From Paraburkholderia susongensis (lineage in GTDB: Bacteria > Pseudomonadota > Gammaproteobacteria > Burkholderiales > Burkholderiaceae): a DNA stretch of 64,000 nt. This document shows, piece after piece, positions 53,814-63,521 of this stretch. The translations under genes were made by a program, and so were the position numbers. Every line of letters starts with the position of its first letter. Position 1 is the stretch's first letter. The stretch covers positions 800,956 to 864,955 of the forward strand of contig NZ_FXAT01000003.1 of assembly GCF_900177725.1 (NCBI RefSeq), read 5' to 3'. Under the pieces are notes generated by a model. That model ran no database searches. It was given only the letters and a program-made list of their open reading frames with translations, and was not told the origin of the DNA.

Positions 53814-54482
53814 TTAGGCAGCGGCAGCCGCCGGCATGAACGACTCGAATAGTCGCGATGCCTGGCGCGCCTGGCGCTTGAGTGCGTAGTCGAACACGGC
53901 GGCCTGTTCCTGCAGCATCTCGGTGAGGATGCTCGACTGGTCCGCCGGCGGCAGCGTCAGATAGGCGTCGGCTTCGCCGTACGCGTATTCGATCTTCATG
54001 CCAGCCTTTTTCGCGATGTGCATCATCGTCGAATTGCGCGACAGGCAGTGAATGTACAGCATTGTGACGCGCGTGTTGCGACTGCGGATGGCGGCGCGCT
54101 CGAACAGCTTCGTGCCGATCCCTTGGCCGCGTGCGCTTTCGAGCACCGACACGCCGAATTCGGCGGTGCGCTTGTCGCCTTCGGCCGGCAGGTAGGCCAG
54201 GTGGCCGACGCCGGTGAGTTCGAGCTTGCTGTTGAAGACGCCGAACACGGTGTCGCGGGTGAAGTCGATGGTGCGCACGTAGTTTTCGATCACGCGGTTC
54301 GGCACGACCTGGCCGAAACGCAGCAGGCGGTCGTCTTCTCCGAGCTCGAGGAAGTGGGCGAGCAGGCGGTCACGGTCGACCGCTGTGAGTTCGCGGACCA
54401 GAACGGGCGCACGTCCGTCAGACAACGACAGACGATCGTGCGCGACGATCGGCTCGGCGGTGCGGGGTGTCAGCATATTCAT
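53814..54482 (-). CDS. GNAT-family N-acetyltransferase
   Basis: 222 residues from MNMLTPRTAEPIV at 54482, with an AAAAGGAGAA ribosome-binding site; an in-frame extension to 54575 is not needed. The acetyl-CoA-binding region is FGVSVLESARGQGIGTKLFERA (Q/R-x-x-G-x-G/A). LYIHCLSRNSTMMHIAKKAGMKI supplies the following helix. Substrate unknown; it may act on a small molecule or protein. Confidence 0.87.
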   Translation of the reverse strand: MNMLTPRTAEPIVAHDRLSLSDGRAPVLVRELTAVDRDRLLAHFLELGEDDRLLRFGQVVPNRVIENYVRTIDFTRDTVFGVFNSKLELTGVGHLAYLPAEGDKRTAEFGVSVLESARGQGIGTKLFERAAIRSRNTRVTMLYIHCLSRNSTMMHIAKKAGMKIEYAYGEADAYLTLPPADQSSILTEMLQEQAAVFDYALKRQARQASRLFESFMPAAAAA

Positions 54483-54793
54483 GGTCGGGTTCTCCTTTTG
54501 ATCAAGCGGCGTGGTGCACCGCAAAATCGATTCTAACGGAAACCCGACACGATCACTAGGGAAAACCCGTATCAAAACTTGAAGTGAATACCTGGAATGC
54601 TCGTGTTCTATTTTTAAGTAATTGATTTATATGAAAAATTCAAAATTGAACGAGCGTTCGTGACAAGATGCCACATGCATGAGGCTTGCGTATTCGGTGG
54701 CTTTGGGTGTTGTTGCTTTGCGTCATGCGGAAGTGCTTCCCGCAGCCTGGGTTCGCTGTCGAACCTGCTGATCTGCTGGCTCGAACCGCCACC
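54483..54793. other. gene-free stretch with a palindromic regulator site
   Basis: 311 bases between the TetR stop and the GNAT start. A/T-rich around 54600-54650. GAACGAGCGTTC (54648-54659) is a perfect palindrome apart from its AG centre, a sequence type often bound by TetR proteins. It lies 166 bases upstream of the GNAT start codon. Confidence 0.45.
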
Positions 54794-55405
54794 TCACTTC
54801 GGCCGAGCCGAGCCAAAACCGTGCTCGAGCACGTCCACCACCTGCTCGGCGAACTCGCTGTAGCCCATCCGTCCGTCCGGCTTGAGCCACGTGAATGTCC
54901 AGTTGATCATGCCGAACACCATCATCGTCAGCGCGGTCTGGTTGTCGCGGGTCGCGCGCTCGGGGTAAGCGCGCGCGAGCTGGCGCGCGAAGGCCGCGAC
55001 CACGTCGCGCTGGCGGTTCAGAATGATTTCGCGCTGGTTGTCGACCAGATACTTCACGTCGTTCAGCAGTGCGACGTGCCGGCTGTGCGACGTCTCGTAC
55101 TCGGACAGGAATGCGCGGATCAGCTCGGCGAAGGTTTCCCGCTCGCTCAGTCCGCGCCGCTGGCTCGAGCCTTCCACCTCGGCGATGATCAGCATCAGCC
55201 GCTTCGTGTAGCGATCCAGCAGGTCGAACAGGATCGCTTCCTTGCTCGCGTAGTAGTGATAGAGGCGCGCCTTCGACGTGCCGCTCGCCGCGGCCAGATC
55301 GGCCATCGAGGTGCTCGGATAGCTGGTCTGCGCAAATTTCGCGGCGGCCAGTTCGAGAATCTGCTCGCGTTGGGATTCGTGGTCGGGTGCTCGGGTGCGG
55401 GCCAT
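54794..55405 (-). CDS. TetR-family regulator, probable PaaR
   Basis: 203 residues. The N-terminal helix-turn-helix is STSMADLAAASGTSKARLYHYYASKE (residues about 31-56), of TetR type; the ligand domain follows. In Burkholderiaceae a TetR protein beside paaABCDE represses it and responds to phenylacetyl-CoA; this gene lies 1.0 kb beyond paaE. The palindrome at 60298-60313 in front of paaA is the likely target. Identity as PaaR rests on location. Confidence 0.82.
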   Translation of the reverse strand: MARTRAPDHESQREQILELAAAKFAQTSYPSTSMADLAAASGTSKARLYHYYASKEAILFDLLDRYTKRLMLIIAEVEGSSQRRGLSERETFAELIRAFLSEYETSHSRHVALLNDVKYLVDNQREIILNRQRDVVAAFARQLARAYPERATRDNQTALTMMVFGMINWTFTWLKPDGRMGYSEFAEQVVDVLEHGFGSARPK

Positions 55406-55417
55406 AGAGTGGTCGGT

Positions 55418-56233
55418 TTATCGATGTGAGCAGGGGATGAGCGCCGCGCACAACTCGAGCGAGCGCCATGCGTTCGCGTCGCCGCGCAAGCGGATACGCC
55501 GCCTTGCCGCCAGTTCGCGCATACGCCACAGCACGATGCTGTCGCTGACGAGGAACCAGAGTTCAGCGACCATCACTTCGGCGGCGACCCGCGCGGTGGG
55601 CTGCCAGTCTTCGGTGACGCGCTCGAGGATCAGCGCGTCCAGCTCGGCGAAACTGCTGCTCGTGAACGTGTTGTCGCGCCAGCGCCGCGTTTCGCCGTTC
55701 GCGTGCTTGACTTCCTGCCATTCGAGCGCGAGCCGGCTGATGCGCAGCACGGAAATCGGCGCTGCGTCCGGCAGACGCGCCTGCAGCACGTCCGGCGCGA
55801 ACATGCCGACCGACGTCGCGCGGTCCTTGCGGGTGTGCGCCCACGCAAGCGGATCGGTGAGATCGGCAATCGACAGACGCACCTCGTTCAAACGCTGCGG
55901 ACTATTGCGCAGGTAATAGCAGACGCGCCGCAGCATCAACTGGTCGGAGGCGCTTTCGCCATGCCAGACCACGAGATTCGCGGTTCCGTTCGCGATGCTG
56001 TTCAGCGCCGCCGCCTGATCGCGGAATTCCCGCAGGAAATCGCGCCGCGTGTCCGCGCTGACGCGCTCCCAGAAGTCGGCGCGCACGGTCGGACCGTCGT
56101 CGACGCCGCGCAACGGGCCGACGGCCAGATCGTCCCGCAGCGCTTGTACGCGGTCGTCGCGGCCTGCCTGAGCAAGCGCGGTGCGCAGTGATTCGGCGGC
56201 GACGTCGCCGTTGGTGAAGTGAATCGTGCTCAT
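55418..56233 (-). CDS. DUF1835/DUF3658 domain protein
   Basis: 271 residues from MSTIHFTNGDVAAESLRTAL at 56233. The N-terminal DUF1835 core is IHFTNGDVAAESL and LRDDLAVGPL; the C-terminal part fits DUF3658 (EVMVAELWFLVSDSIVLWRMREL). The stop lies 12 bases before the TetR start, so the two are probably co-transcribed. It is separated from paaE by a strong terminator. Function unknown. Confidence 0.8.
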   Translation of the reverse strand: MSTIHFTNGDVAAESLRTALAQAGRDDRVQALRDDLAVGPLRGVDDGPTVRADFWERVSADTRRDFLREFRDQAAALNSIANGTANLVVWHGESASDQLMLRRVCYYLRNSPQRLNEVRLSIADLTDPLAWAHTRKDRATSVGMFAPDVLQARLPDAAPISVLRISRLALEWQEVKHANGETRRWRDNTFTSSSFAELDALILERVTEDWQPTARVAAEVMVAELWFLVSDSIVLWRMRELAARRRIRLRGDANAWRSLELCAALIPCSHR

Positions 56234-56273
56234 TGGCAATGGCTTGCTGTGACGCTCGCGGCTGTGACAAAAA

Positions 56274-56321
56274 GGGGCCGCTCATCGACCGGAACCGATG
56301 TCCCCGTCGATGAGCGGCCCC
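56274..56321 (-). terminator. terminator of the paa operon
   Basis: A perfect 16-base stem GGGGCCGCTCATCGAC / GTCGATGAGCGGCCCC with a 16-base loop. On the minus strand it is followed by T5. It lies 124 bases after the paaE stop. Confidence 0.88.
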
Positions 56322-56444
56322 TAGTGTAAGCGGATCGCGAAACGGCTGAAAGCGCTATGGCTGTCGGGCAGACACTGCGCTGCGTGAAAGCCGCCATGTC
56401 GTCGAATCCGGGGCAAGCCACGATCAAGCCGGGCTTACCCGGAA

Positions 56445-57533
56445 TCAGCGCTCGTCGTAGCTCACCACCACGCGCTCGCTCAGCGGATGGCACTGGCAGG
56501 TCAGCACGAAACCGTCGCGGATCTCGTGCTCTTCGAGCGTGTAGTTCTTCTCCATCTTCACTTCACCTTCGAGCACCTTCGCGCGACAGGTGCAGCAAAC
56601 GCCGCCCTTGCAGGCATAAGGCAGCGCGAGGCCGGCGCGCAGGCCGACGTCGAGCACGCTCACGCCCTGATACGGCAGGCGCAGCTTGCGCCGTTTGCCG
56701 TCGAGCACGATTTCGAGGTCGGCGGCCGGCGTGTCTTCGGTGATCTCGACGGGCGGCACGCCTGCCTGCGGCAGCGGTGTCCCGAAGCGCTCCACGTGCA
56801 CCTTCCCCTGCGGGACGCCAGCCGCTTTCAACGCGGCTTCGGCGGCGTCCATCATCGGCGCGGGACCGCAGATGAACGCTTCGTCGATCGCGTCGGCCGG
56901 CAGCAAATGCTCGATAAAGGCCGCGCACTTTTCCTGATCGAGCACGCCGTTGAACAGCTCGACGTCCTGCAGATCGTCGGACAGCACGTGATACAGCACG
57001 AAGCGGTTCATGAAGCGGTTCTTCAGATCTTCGAGTTCTTCCGCGAACATGACCTGATCGACGCTGCGATTGCCGTACACGAGCGTGAACGTGCTGCGCG
57101 GCTCGATTTCGAGCGTCGTCTTGATGATCGCGAGCACCGGCGTGATGCCAGAGCCGCCCGAGAACGCGAGGTACTGCTTGCCTTGCTGGGCGTTCAGATG
57201 AGTGAAGAAGCGGCCGTCCGGCGTCATCACCTCGATCGTGTGGCCGGGCTGCAGCGTGTCGAACGCGAAGTTCGAGAAGCGCCCGCCGCGTACGCGCTTG
57301 ATGCCGATGCGCAATTCGCCGTCGCGGTCGTAATCGGTGACGCCGACGCAGATCGAATACGAGCGGCGCGTTTCCTCGCCGTCGATATGCGTCTTCAGCG
57401 TGACGAACTGGCCCTGCGTGAAGCGATACTGGTCGCGCAGTTCGACCGGGACTTCGAAGGCGACCGAGACCGCGTCGGCGGTTTCGGGGCGCACTTCGCG
57501 GATACGCAGCGGGTGAAATTGCGGGGTGGCCAT
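56445..57533 (-). CDS. paaE: phenylacetyl-CoA epoxidase reductase subunit
   Basis: 362 residues from MATPQFHPLRIREVRP at 57533. A ferredoxin-NADP reductase-type flavin and NAD domain (RRSYSICVGV; FSGGSGITPVLAIIK) is followed by a C-terminal plant-type [2Fe-2S] domain (YACKGGVCCTCRAKVLEG ... CQCHPLS). It passes electrons from NADPH to the PaaABC di-iron oxygenase. It starts one base after the paaD stop. Confidence 0.94.
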   Translation of the reverse strand: MATPQFHPLRIREVRPETADAVSVAFEVPVELRDQYRFTQGQFVTLKTHIDGEETRRSYSICVGVTDYDRDGELRIGIKRVRGGRFSNFAFDTLQPGHTIEVMTPDGRFFTHLNAQQGKQYLAFSGGSGITPVLAIIKTTLEIEPRSTFTLVYGNRSVDQVMFAEELEDLKNRFMNRFVLYHVLSDDLQDVELFNGVLDQEKCAAFIEHLLPADAIDEAFICGPAPMMDAAEAALKAAGVPQGKVHVERFGTPLPQAGVPPVEITEDTPAADLEIVLDGKRRKLRLPYQGVSVLDVGLRAGLALPYACKGGVCCTCRAKVLEGEVKMEKNYTLEEHEIRDGFVLTCQCHPLSERVVVSYDER

Positions 57534-57534
57534 G

Positions 57535-58098
57535 TCAGTAGGGTTTGAAGTAGTCGAAGGGTTCGCGGCAGTCGAGACAGCGGTACAGGGCCTTGCAGGC
57601 GGTCGAGCCGAATTGCGCGAGCCGCTCGGTATGCGCCGAGCCGCAACGCGGGCAGGACGGCGCCGGCAGCGCGCGCGGCACGAAGCGCAGCACTTTTTCC
57701 TGTGATGCCAAGGCGGAACCGGCGGACGAGCCGCATTGGCCCGTGGGCGGCGCGATGCCATAGGCGCGCAGCTTCTCGCGCGCGTCGGTGGTGATCCAGT
57801 CGGTGGTCCAGGCCGGCGCGAGCACCGTGGCGACGCGGTACGGCGCGAGTTGCGCCGCGTCGAGCGCATGGGCGATGTCTTGGGCGATCTGTGACATCGC
57901 CGGGCAGCCGGAGTAGGTCGGCGTGATCACGACTTCGAGCGCGCCGTCGGCGGCGCGCCGCACGTCGCGCAGAATGCCGAGCTCGCGAATCGATACCACC
58001 GGAATCTCCGGGTCCGGCACCGCTTCGAGTACGGTCCATGCACGGGCGAGTGCGGGATCCGCGGTGGCGGCTGCGCGCGGGGCGGTCGAGGTCGTCAT
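57535..58098 (-). CDS. paaD: phenylacetate pathway iron-sulphur assembly-type protein
   Basis: 187 residues. The DUF59/MIP18-like domain includes VPDPEIPVVSIRELGI and VVITPTYSGCPAM. A C-terminal zinc-like C-x2-C pair (CPRCGSAHTERL; CLDCREPFDYFKPY) is present as in PaaD proteins. It is thought to help mature the epoxidase cofactor. It lies 7 bases after the paaC stop. Confidence 0.93.
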   Translation of the reverse strand: MTTSTAPRAAATADPALARAWTVLEAVPDPEIPVVSIRELGILRDVRRAADGALEVVITPTYSGCPAMSQIAQDIAHALDAAQLAPYRVATVLAPAWTTDWITTDAREKLRAYGIAPPTGQCGSSAGSALASQEKVLRFVPRALPAPSCPRCGSAHTERLAQFGSTACKALYRCLDCREPFDYFKPY

Positions 58099-58105
58099 CG
58101 CGCGA

Positions 58106-58909
58106 TTACCAGGTGGCGCCGGGATGCTGGCGTGCGAGGCTCTGCATTTCGGCGAGCACGAAACCCATGTGCTCGGAATGCTCGCCGTGCTTGCCGGTGC
58201 TTACGTGCTTGAGCGGGGCGGGCAGCGTCAACGTGGCTTCGTCGAGCGTGGCGCGCACCTCGTCGAGCCATGCAGCTTCCAGCTCGGACGTGCGCGGGCC
58301 GATGCCGGCCGCGGCAATCGCGTCTTCCACTGCGTCGGCGCTGAAGAACTCGCTCGTGTACGGCATCAGGTAGTCCAGCGCGGCTTGCGCGCGGCGGTGC
58401 GATTCCTCGGTGCCGTCGCCGAAACGGATCAGCCATTCGCCGGCGTGATGCACGTGGTAACTGGTTTCCTTGATCGACTTCGCGGCGATCGCCGCGAGCT
58501 GCTCGTCAGAGGAAGCGGCCAGCGCGTTCCATAGATGCACCATCAGCGCCGAGTACAGAAAATTGCGCACGATCGTGACTGCGTAGTCTTTCTCGGCTTG
58601 CGCGGTGCCGGCGAGCGGGCCGTAATGCGGCAACTCGGCGAGCGTGTAGTTGGCGAATTCGCGCTCGGCGCGGAAGTACGCGTAGTCGTCCTCGGTGCGC
58701 TGGCGGCCGGTGAGCTGCTGTTCGAGCGCGGCGGCGTGCGTGTACAGCAGACGCGCCTGGCCGATCAGATCGAGGCTCATGTTCGACAGTGCGATGTCCT
58801 CTTCGAGGATCGGGCCGTGGCCGCTCCACTCGGCATTGCGCTGACCGAGGATCAGCGCGGTATCCGCGAGGCGCAGCACGTAGGCGAGATGTTCGGGCGT
58901 GGTCGTCAT
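58106..58909 (-). CDS. paaC: phenylacetyl-CoA epoxidase structural subunit
   Basis: 267 residues from MTTTPEHLAYVLRLADTAL at 58909; the longer open frame runs through paaB. It is ferritin-like and helical with a preserved NMSLDLIGQARLLYTHAA segment and a C-terminal HMGFVLAEMQSLARQHPGATW. PaaC stabilises the catalytic PaaA subunit and lacks a complete metal site in known members. Confidence 0.93.
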   Translation of the reverse strand: MTTTPEHLAYVLRLADTALILGQRNAEWSGHGPILEEDIALSNMSLDLIGQARLLYTHAAALEQQLTGRQRTEDDYAYFRAEREFANYTLAELPHYGPLAGTAQAEKDYAVTIVRNFLYSALMVHLWNALAASSDEQLAAIAAKSIKETSYHVHHAGEWLIRFGDGTEESHRRAQAALDYLMPYTSEFFSADAVEDAIAAAGIGPRTSELEAAWLDEVRATLDEATLTLPAPLKHVSTGKHGEHSEHMGFVLAEMQSLARQHPGATW

Positions 58910-58920
58910 GGCGCGGGCGC

Positions 58921-59205
58921 TCACATGTGGTTGACTTCGTCGGGCAGCGTGTAGAACGTCGGGTGACGGTAGATCTTGTCTCCCGCCGGTTCGAACAGTT
59001 CGGCCTTGTCTTCCGGCGCGGAGGCCGTGATCGCCGACGACGGCACCACCCAGATGCTGACGCCTTCCTGGCGGCGCGTGTAGACGTCGCGCGCCATGCG
59101 CAGCGCCATCGGCGCGTCGGCGGCGTGCAGACTGCCGCAATGCTTGTGATCGAGGCCCTGCTTGCTGCGCACGAACACTTCCCAAATCGGCCATTCCTTG
59201 TTCAT
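58921..59205 (-). CDS. paaB: phenylacetyl-CoA epoxidase subunit B
   Basis: 94 residues: MNKEWPIWEVFVRSKQGLDHKHCGSLHA in outline, with DAPMALRMARDVYTRRQEGVSIWVV. Family length and sequence are normal. It bridges PaaA-PaaC pairs in the complex. Located 48 bases after paaA. Confidence 0.95.
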   Translation of the reverse strand: MNKEWPIWEVFVRSKQGLDHKHCGSLHAADAPMALRMARDVYTRRQEGVSIWVVPSSAITASAPEDKAELFEPAGDKIYRHPTFYTLPDEVNHM

Positions 59206-59253
59206 TGCTGATCTCCTGATTCCTGACTTTCGCTAATCGCTCGCCGCGCGTTT

Positions 59254-60252
59254 TCAGGCGGCGTGTTGTTGGGCGCGCTGGCGCGTCTTTTCGGCATGGG
59301 CGAGCGCGGCTTCGCGCACCCAGGCGCCGTCTTCGTGGGCTTTGACGCGGGTCGCGAGGCGCTCGCGGTTGCACGGACCGTCGCCGTTCACGACGCGCCA
59401 GAACTCTTCCCAGTCGATGTCGCCATAGTCGTAATGGCCACGAGCCTCGTTCCATTTCAGATCGGGGTCGGGCAACGTGACGCCGAGCACCTTGGCCTGC
59501 TCGACGGTGGCGTCGACGAATTTCTGGCGCAGATCATCGTTGGAAATGCGCTTGATACCCCACTTCGACGACTGATTGCTGTGGATCGAATCCTTGTCGC
59601 TCGGGCCGAACATCATCAGCACCGGCCACCACCAGCGATTCACGGCCTGCTGGACCAGCTCGCGCTGCGCGTCGGTGCCGGCCATCATCGCGAGCAGCGC
59701 GTCGAACCCCTGGCGCTGATGGAACGACTCTTCCTTGCAGATGCGGATCATCGCGCGGGCGTAAGGGCCGTAGGTGCAACGGCACAGCGGGATCTGGTTC
59801 ATGATCGCCGCGCCGTCGACCAGCCAGCCGATCACGCCGACGTCGGCCCAGGTGGGCGTCGGGTAATTGAAGATGCTCGAATACTTTGCCTTGCCCGAAT
59901 GCAGCGCGGCGATCAGTTGATCGCGCGACACGCCGAGCGTTTCGGCCGCGCTATACAGATAGAGCCCATGGCCGGCTTCGTCCTGCACCTTGGCGAGCAG
60001 AATCGCCTTGCGCTTGAGGCTCGGCGCGCGCGTGATCCAGTTGCCCTCGGGCAGCATGCCGACGATTTCGGAATGCGCGTGCTGCGAGATCTGCCGTACC
60101 AGCGTTTTGCGGTACGCCTCGGGCATCCAGTCCTGCGGCTCGATCTTGCCGTCGGCGGCCATGACCGCGTCGAACCGCGCCTGCTCGGGCGAATTCGCGT
60201 CCGCATCGAGCGGGGCGACATTGCCGGGAATATCCAGGGATTGCGTGTACAT
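59254..60252 (-). CDS. paaA: phenylacetyl-CoA epoxidase catalytic subunit
   Basis: 332 residues. It is a di-iron ferritin-like protein; [20 protein letters not shown] and [16 protein letters not shown] supply Glu and His ligands. It epoxidises the ring of phenylacetyl-CoA with oxygen, the first step of aerobic phenylacetate breakdown. It is the first gene of the paaABCDE operon. The start at 60252 is preceded by AGAGAG and a TetR-type palindrome 46 bases upstream. Confidence 0.96.
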   Translation of the reverse strand: MYTQSLDIPGNVAPLDADANSPEQARFDAVMAADGKIEPQDWMPEAYRKTLVRQISQHAHSEIVGMLPEGNWITRAPSLKRKAILLAKVQDEAGHGLYLYSAAETLGVSRDQLIAALHSGKAKYSSIFNYPTPTWADVGVIGWLVDGAAIMNQIPLCRCTYGPYARAMIRICKEESFHQRQGFDALLAMMAGTDAQRELVQQAVNRWWWPVLMMFGPSDKDSIHSNQSSKWGIKRISNDDLRQKFVDATVEQAKVLGVTLPDPDLKWNEARGHYDYGDIDWEEFWRVVNGDGPCNRERLATRVKAHEDGAWVREAALAHAEKTRQRAQQHAA

Positions 60253-60297
60253 GGGGACGCTCTCTGCAAAGTGGTCTGTGTCGGCGTAGTATAAACC

Positions 60298-60313
60298 AAC
60301 CGACCGGTCGGTT
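60298..60313. promoter_or_regulatory. perfect palindromic operator in front of paaA
   Basis: AACCGACCGGTCGGTT is a perfect 16-base palindrome in the paaA promoter region, with an A/T-rich TTTATTAACC reading into the operon around it. It has the form of a TetR-family site and is probably bound by the TetR regulator at 54794-55405. Confidence 0.7.
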
Positions 60314-60503
60314 AATAAATTTTTTGAAGATAGACACTCGGGCTGATAGGTGGTGCGTCAGACCGTGCTGCGCATGCGTTACAGGTTCGCTGGAGCGCCG
60401 TTGTGCCGGCGGTTCATGACCGGCCGCCGCCCCGCTGTGACGCTTACACCGGTAAAATTGCCAATTGGTCGCGATTTGCGGCCCATTTGCCTCTCCGGTA
60501 CTC

Positions 60504-62126
60504 ATGTTACGTCTAAGCGAAATCAAACTCCCGCTCGATCATCCCGAAAGCGACCTCGAGGCAGCCGTCCATGCGCGCCTCGCGAAACTCGGCGTGACTC
60601 AAGACGGGCTCGTCCGATACACCGTGTTTCGCCGCGCGCACGACGCGCGCAAACGCGCCGACATCAGGCTCACCTACATCGTCGATGTCGAAGTCAAGGA
60701 TGAAGCGGCCGCGCTCAAGCGGCTCGCCAACGTGCCGCACTGCGCCGTGACGCCCGACATGACCTACCGGTTCGTCGCCAGGGCGCCGGCGCAACTAACC
60801 ACGCCGCGTCCGGTCGTGATCGGCATGGGGCCGTGCGGCCTGTTCGCGGGGCTGATCCTCGCGCAGATGGGGTTCCGGCCGATCATCCTCGAGCGCGGCA
60901 AGGCCGTGCGCGAACGCACGAAGGACACGTTCGGACTGTGGCGCAAGTCGGTGCTCAATCCCGAATCGAACGTGCAGTTCGGCGAAGGTGGCGCGGGCAC
61001 GTTCTCGGACGGCAAGCTGTACAGCCAGATCAGGGACCCGAAGCACTACGGCCGCAAGGTGCTCGACGAATTCGTCCGGGCCGGCGCGCCGGAGGACATC
61101 CTCTACCTGAGCCGGCCCCATATCGGCACGTTCCGTCTCGTCAGCATGGTCGAAAAGATGCGCGCGACCATTCATGAGCTGGGCGGCGAGGTGCGCTTCG
61201 AGACCCGCGTCGACGACATCGACATCGACGACGGCAAGGTGCGCGGGCTGAAACTCTCGACCGGCGAGACGCTGCGCTGCGACCACGTCGTGCTGGCGGT
61301 TGGTCACAGCGCGCGCGACACCTTCCAGATGCTGCACGATCGCGGCGTCTATATCGAGGCGAAGCCGTTTTCGCTCGGTTTTCGGATCGAGCATCCGCAG
61401 GGCGTGATCGATCGCAGCCGTTTTGGCAAATTTGCCGGTCACAAACAGCTGGGCGCAGCCGACTATAAGGTGGTGCACCACTGCAGCAACGGGCGCGCGG
61501 TCTACAGCTTCTGCATGTGCCCGGGCGGCACCGTGGTCGCCGCGACCTCCGAGCCGGGCCGCGTCGTGACGAACGGCATGAGCCAGTACTCACGCGCCGA
61601 GCGCAATGCCAACGCGGGCATCGTGGTCGGCATTACGCCTGACGATTACCCGGGCGGACCGCTCGCCGGTATCGCCTTCCAGCGCAAGTGGGAAGAGCGG
61701 GCGTTCGAGCTGGGCGGCGGCAACTACATGGCGCCGGGCCAGCTGGTCGGCGACTTTATCGCGGGGCGGCCGTCCACGTCGCTCGGCTCGGTGGTGCCGT
61801 CGTACAAACCGGGCGTGCATCCAACCGACCTCAGCACCGCGCTGCCCGACTATGTGATCGAGGCGATCCGCGAAGCGTTGCCGCAAATGGAGAAGAAAAT
61901 CGCCGGTTTCGCGATGCATGACGCGGTGCTGACGGGAGTTGAAACGAGAACGTCGTCGCCGGTTCGGGTGCGCCGCCGGGACGATTATCAAAGCATGAAC
62001 GTCGAAGGGCTTTATCCGGCGGGCGAAGGCGCGGGGTACGCCGGCGGCATTTATTCGGCGGCCATCGACGGAATCGAGGTCGCCGAGGCGCTTGCGCTGA
62101 AGCTCGTCGGAGAGTCGGCGGCTTGA
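60504..62126 (+). CDS. FAD-dependent oxidoreductase
   Basis: 540 residues from MLRLSEIKLPLDHPESDL at 60504. An N-terminal 90-residue domain (KRADIRLTYIVDVEVKDE) precedes the FAD domain: VVIGMGPCGLFAGLILAQMGFRPIILERG (residues about 100-128), the dinucleotide-binding GxGxxG. EGLYPAGEGAGYAGGIYSAAIDG near the C-terminus is the second FAD motif. It belongs to the uncharacterised dehydrogenases found across proteobacteria; substrate unknown. Confidence 0.88.
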   Translation: MLRLSEIKLPLDHPESDLEAAVHARLAKLGVTQDGLVRYTVFRRAHDARKRADIRLTYIVDVEVKDEAAALKRLANVPHCAVTPDMTYRFVARAPAQLTTPRPVVIGMGPCGLFAGLILAQMGFRPIILERGKAVRERTKDTFGLWRKSVLNPESNVQFGEGGAGTFSDGKLYSQIRDPKHYGRKVLDEFVRAGAPEDILYLSRPHIGTFRLVSMVEKMRATIHELGGEVRFETRVDDIDIDDGKVRGLKLSTGETLRCDHVVLAVGHSARDTFQMLHDRGVYIEAKPFSLGFRIEHPQGVIDRSRFGKFAGHKQLGAADYKVVHHCSNGRAVYSFCMCPGGTVVAATSEPGRVVTNGMSQYSRAERNANAGIVVGITPDDYPGGPLAGIAFQRKWEERAFELGGGNYMAPGQLVGDFIAGRPSTSLGSVVPSYKPGVHPTDLSTALPDYVIEAIREALPQMEKKIAGFAMHDAVLTGVETRTSSPVRVRRRDDYQSMNVEGLYPAGEGAGYAGGIYSAAIDGIEVAEALALKLVGESAA

Positions 62127-62249
62127 GCTGGAGCAGGTGCGATTCGCAACGCGGGCAATGCCTGCAGTACGCATAGTGCGGGCGTTGATGCCCGCGATTG
62201 CCGTGGCGATCGGGCACAATGCGCGTTTCGCCCTGAACCGATCATCCGA

Positions 62250-63521
62250 ATGACCATTCGTACCCTGGCTGCCGCATGCGGCGCGGCGTTGCTTGCCCAA
62301 TTTGCCGTTTCCCCGACCGCTGTTTTTGCCGCCGAAGCCCCCGGGCACTGGGTCGCCGCGTGGGCGACCGCGCTGCAACCCATTCCGCAGCGGGCCGAAT
62401 TGCCGCCGCTTTACCGCGCGCCGGAAGTCGCTGGGCGTACGGTTCGCCAGATCGTCTATCCGACGCTGTCGGGAAAAACCGTCCGAATTCACCTGAGCAA
62501 CGTGTACGGCAAGACGCCGCTCGTCATCGAGGAACTGCGCATCGCGCGCTCGGCGGGCGGCGCGGCGGCGGCCAGCGACGGGAGCCGTGTCACCTTCGGC
62601 GGCAGGGGCGCGGTCAGCATTGCGCCGGGTGGGGAATTGGATAGCGATCCGATCGCGTTCGATATCGCCGAAGGCGCGCCGTATGTAATCAGCGCGTTCA
62701 TGGGACCGGAGCAGCGGGTTGTCGCGTGGCACCGCGTGTCGAATCAGGTGAATTATGTGTCGTCGCCTGGTAATCACACGGCCGACGCTGCTGCGGCGGC
62801 GTTTCGTAGCCGGTTTACGCAATACGTGTGGGTGACGGGGTTGTCGGTGGAGGCGGCGGCACCGTCCGCTGCCGTCGCCGCGATCGGTGACTCGATTACT
62901 GACGGCATGCGCTCGAGCTTGAACCAGAACCGCCGCTGGCCGGATGCGCTAGCCCGCCGGCTGGCCGGTAGCGGTGCGCAGTCGACCGCTATCGTGAATC
63001 TTGGCATTAGCGGCAATCGGCTGCTGAGCGACTCGCCTTGCTATGGCGACGCGCTCGTGAGCCGTTTCGATCGTGACGTTTTGCGCCGGCCGGGCGTCAA
63101 GGCGGTGATCCTGCTGATCGGTATCAACGACATCAACTTCGCGGCGATGCCGGCGCGCAGCGGGCTCGACTGCGATTTCCCGCACACCTCGGTGACGGCC
63201 GCCGATCTGATCGCCGGGTATCAACGGGTGATCGCCGCGGCGCGACGCGACGGCGTCAAGGTGTTCGGCGCGACGCTGACGCCGGCTTCGTTGTCGCCGG
63301 AGCGGGAAAATATCCGGCTCGCTGTGAACCAGTGGATCCGGACCAGTCATGCCTTCGACGGCGTCGTGGATTTCGATGCCGCATTGCGTGATCGGGTGCA
63401 ACCGGAACGTCTGCAACGCGCTTTCGATAGCGGCGATCACATTCATCCGAGCGATGCGGGCTATGCAGCAATGGCTGGCGCCGTTCCGATGGAGGCGGTG
63501 GTGAGCGCGGTCCGGAAGTGA
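62250..63521 (+). CDS. exported SGNH/GDSL hydrolase
   Basis: 423 residues. A signal peptide (MTIRTLAAACGAALLAQFA) is followed by a beta-rich N-terminal domain and an SGNH hydrolase domain: block I IGDSITDGM (Ser nucleophile, about residue 215), block II GISGNRLL, block III LIGINDI, block V DHIHPSDAGY (Asp-x-x-His). It is probably an esterase acting on a carbohydrate or lipid ester outside the cytoplasm. Confidence 0.92.
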   Translation: MTIRTLAAACGAALLAQFAVSPTAVFAAEAPGHWVAAWATALQPIPQRAELPPLYRAPEVAGRTVRQIVYPTLSGKTVRIHLSNVYGKTPLVIEELRIARSAGGAAAASDGSRVTFGGRGAVSIAPGGELDSDPIAFDIAEGAPYVISAFMGPEQRVVAWHRVSNQVNYVSSPGNHTADAAAAAFRSRFTQYVWVTGLSVEAAAPSAAVAAIGDSITDGMRSSLNQNRRWPDALARRLAGSGAQSTAIVNLGISGNRLLSDSPCYGDALVSRFDRDVLRRPGVKAVILLIGINDINFAAMPARSGLDCDFPHTSVTAADLIAGYQRVIAAARRDGVKVFGATLTPASLSPERENIRLAVNQWIRTSHAFDGVVDFDAALRDRVQPERLQRAFDSGDHIHPSDAGYAAMAGAVPMEAVVSAVRK

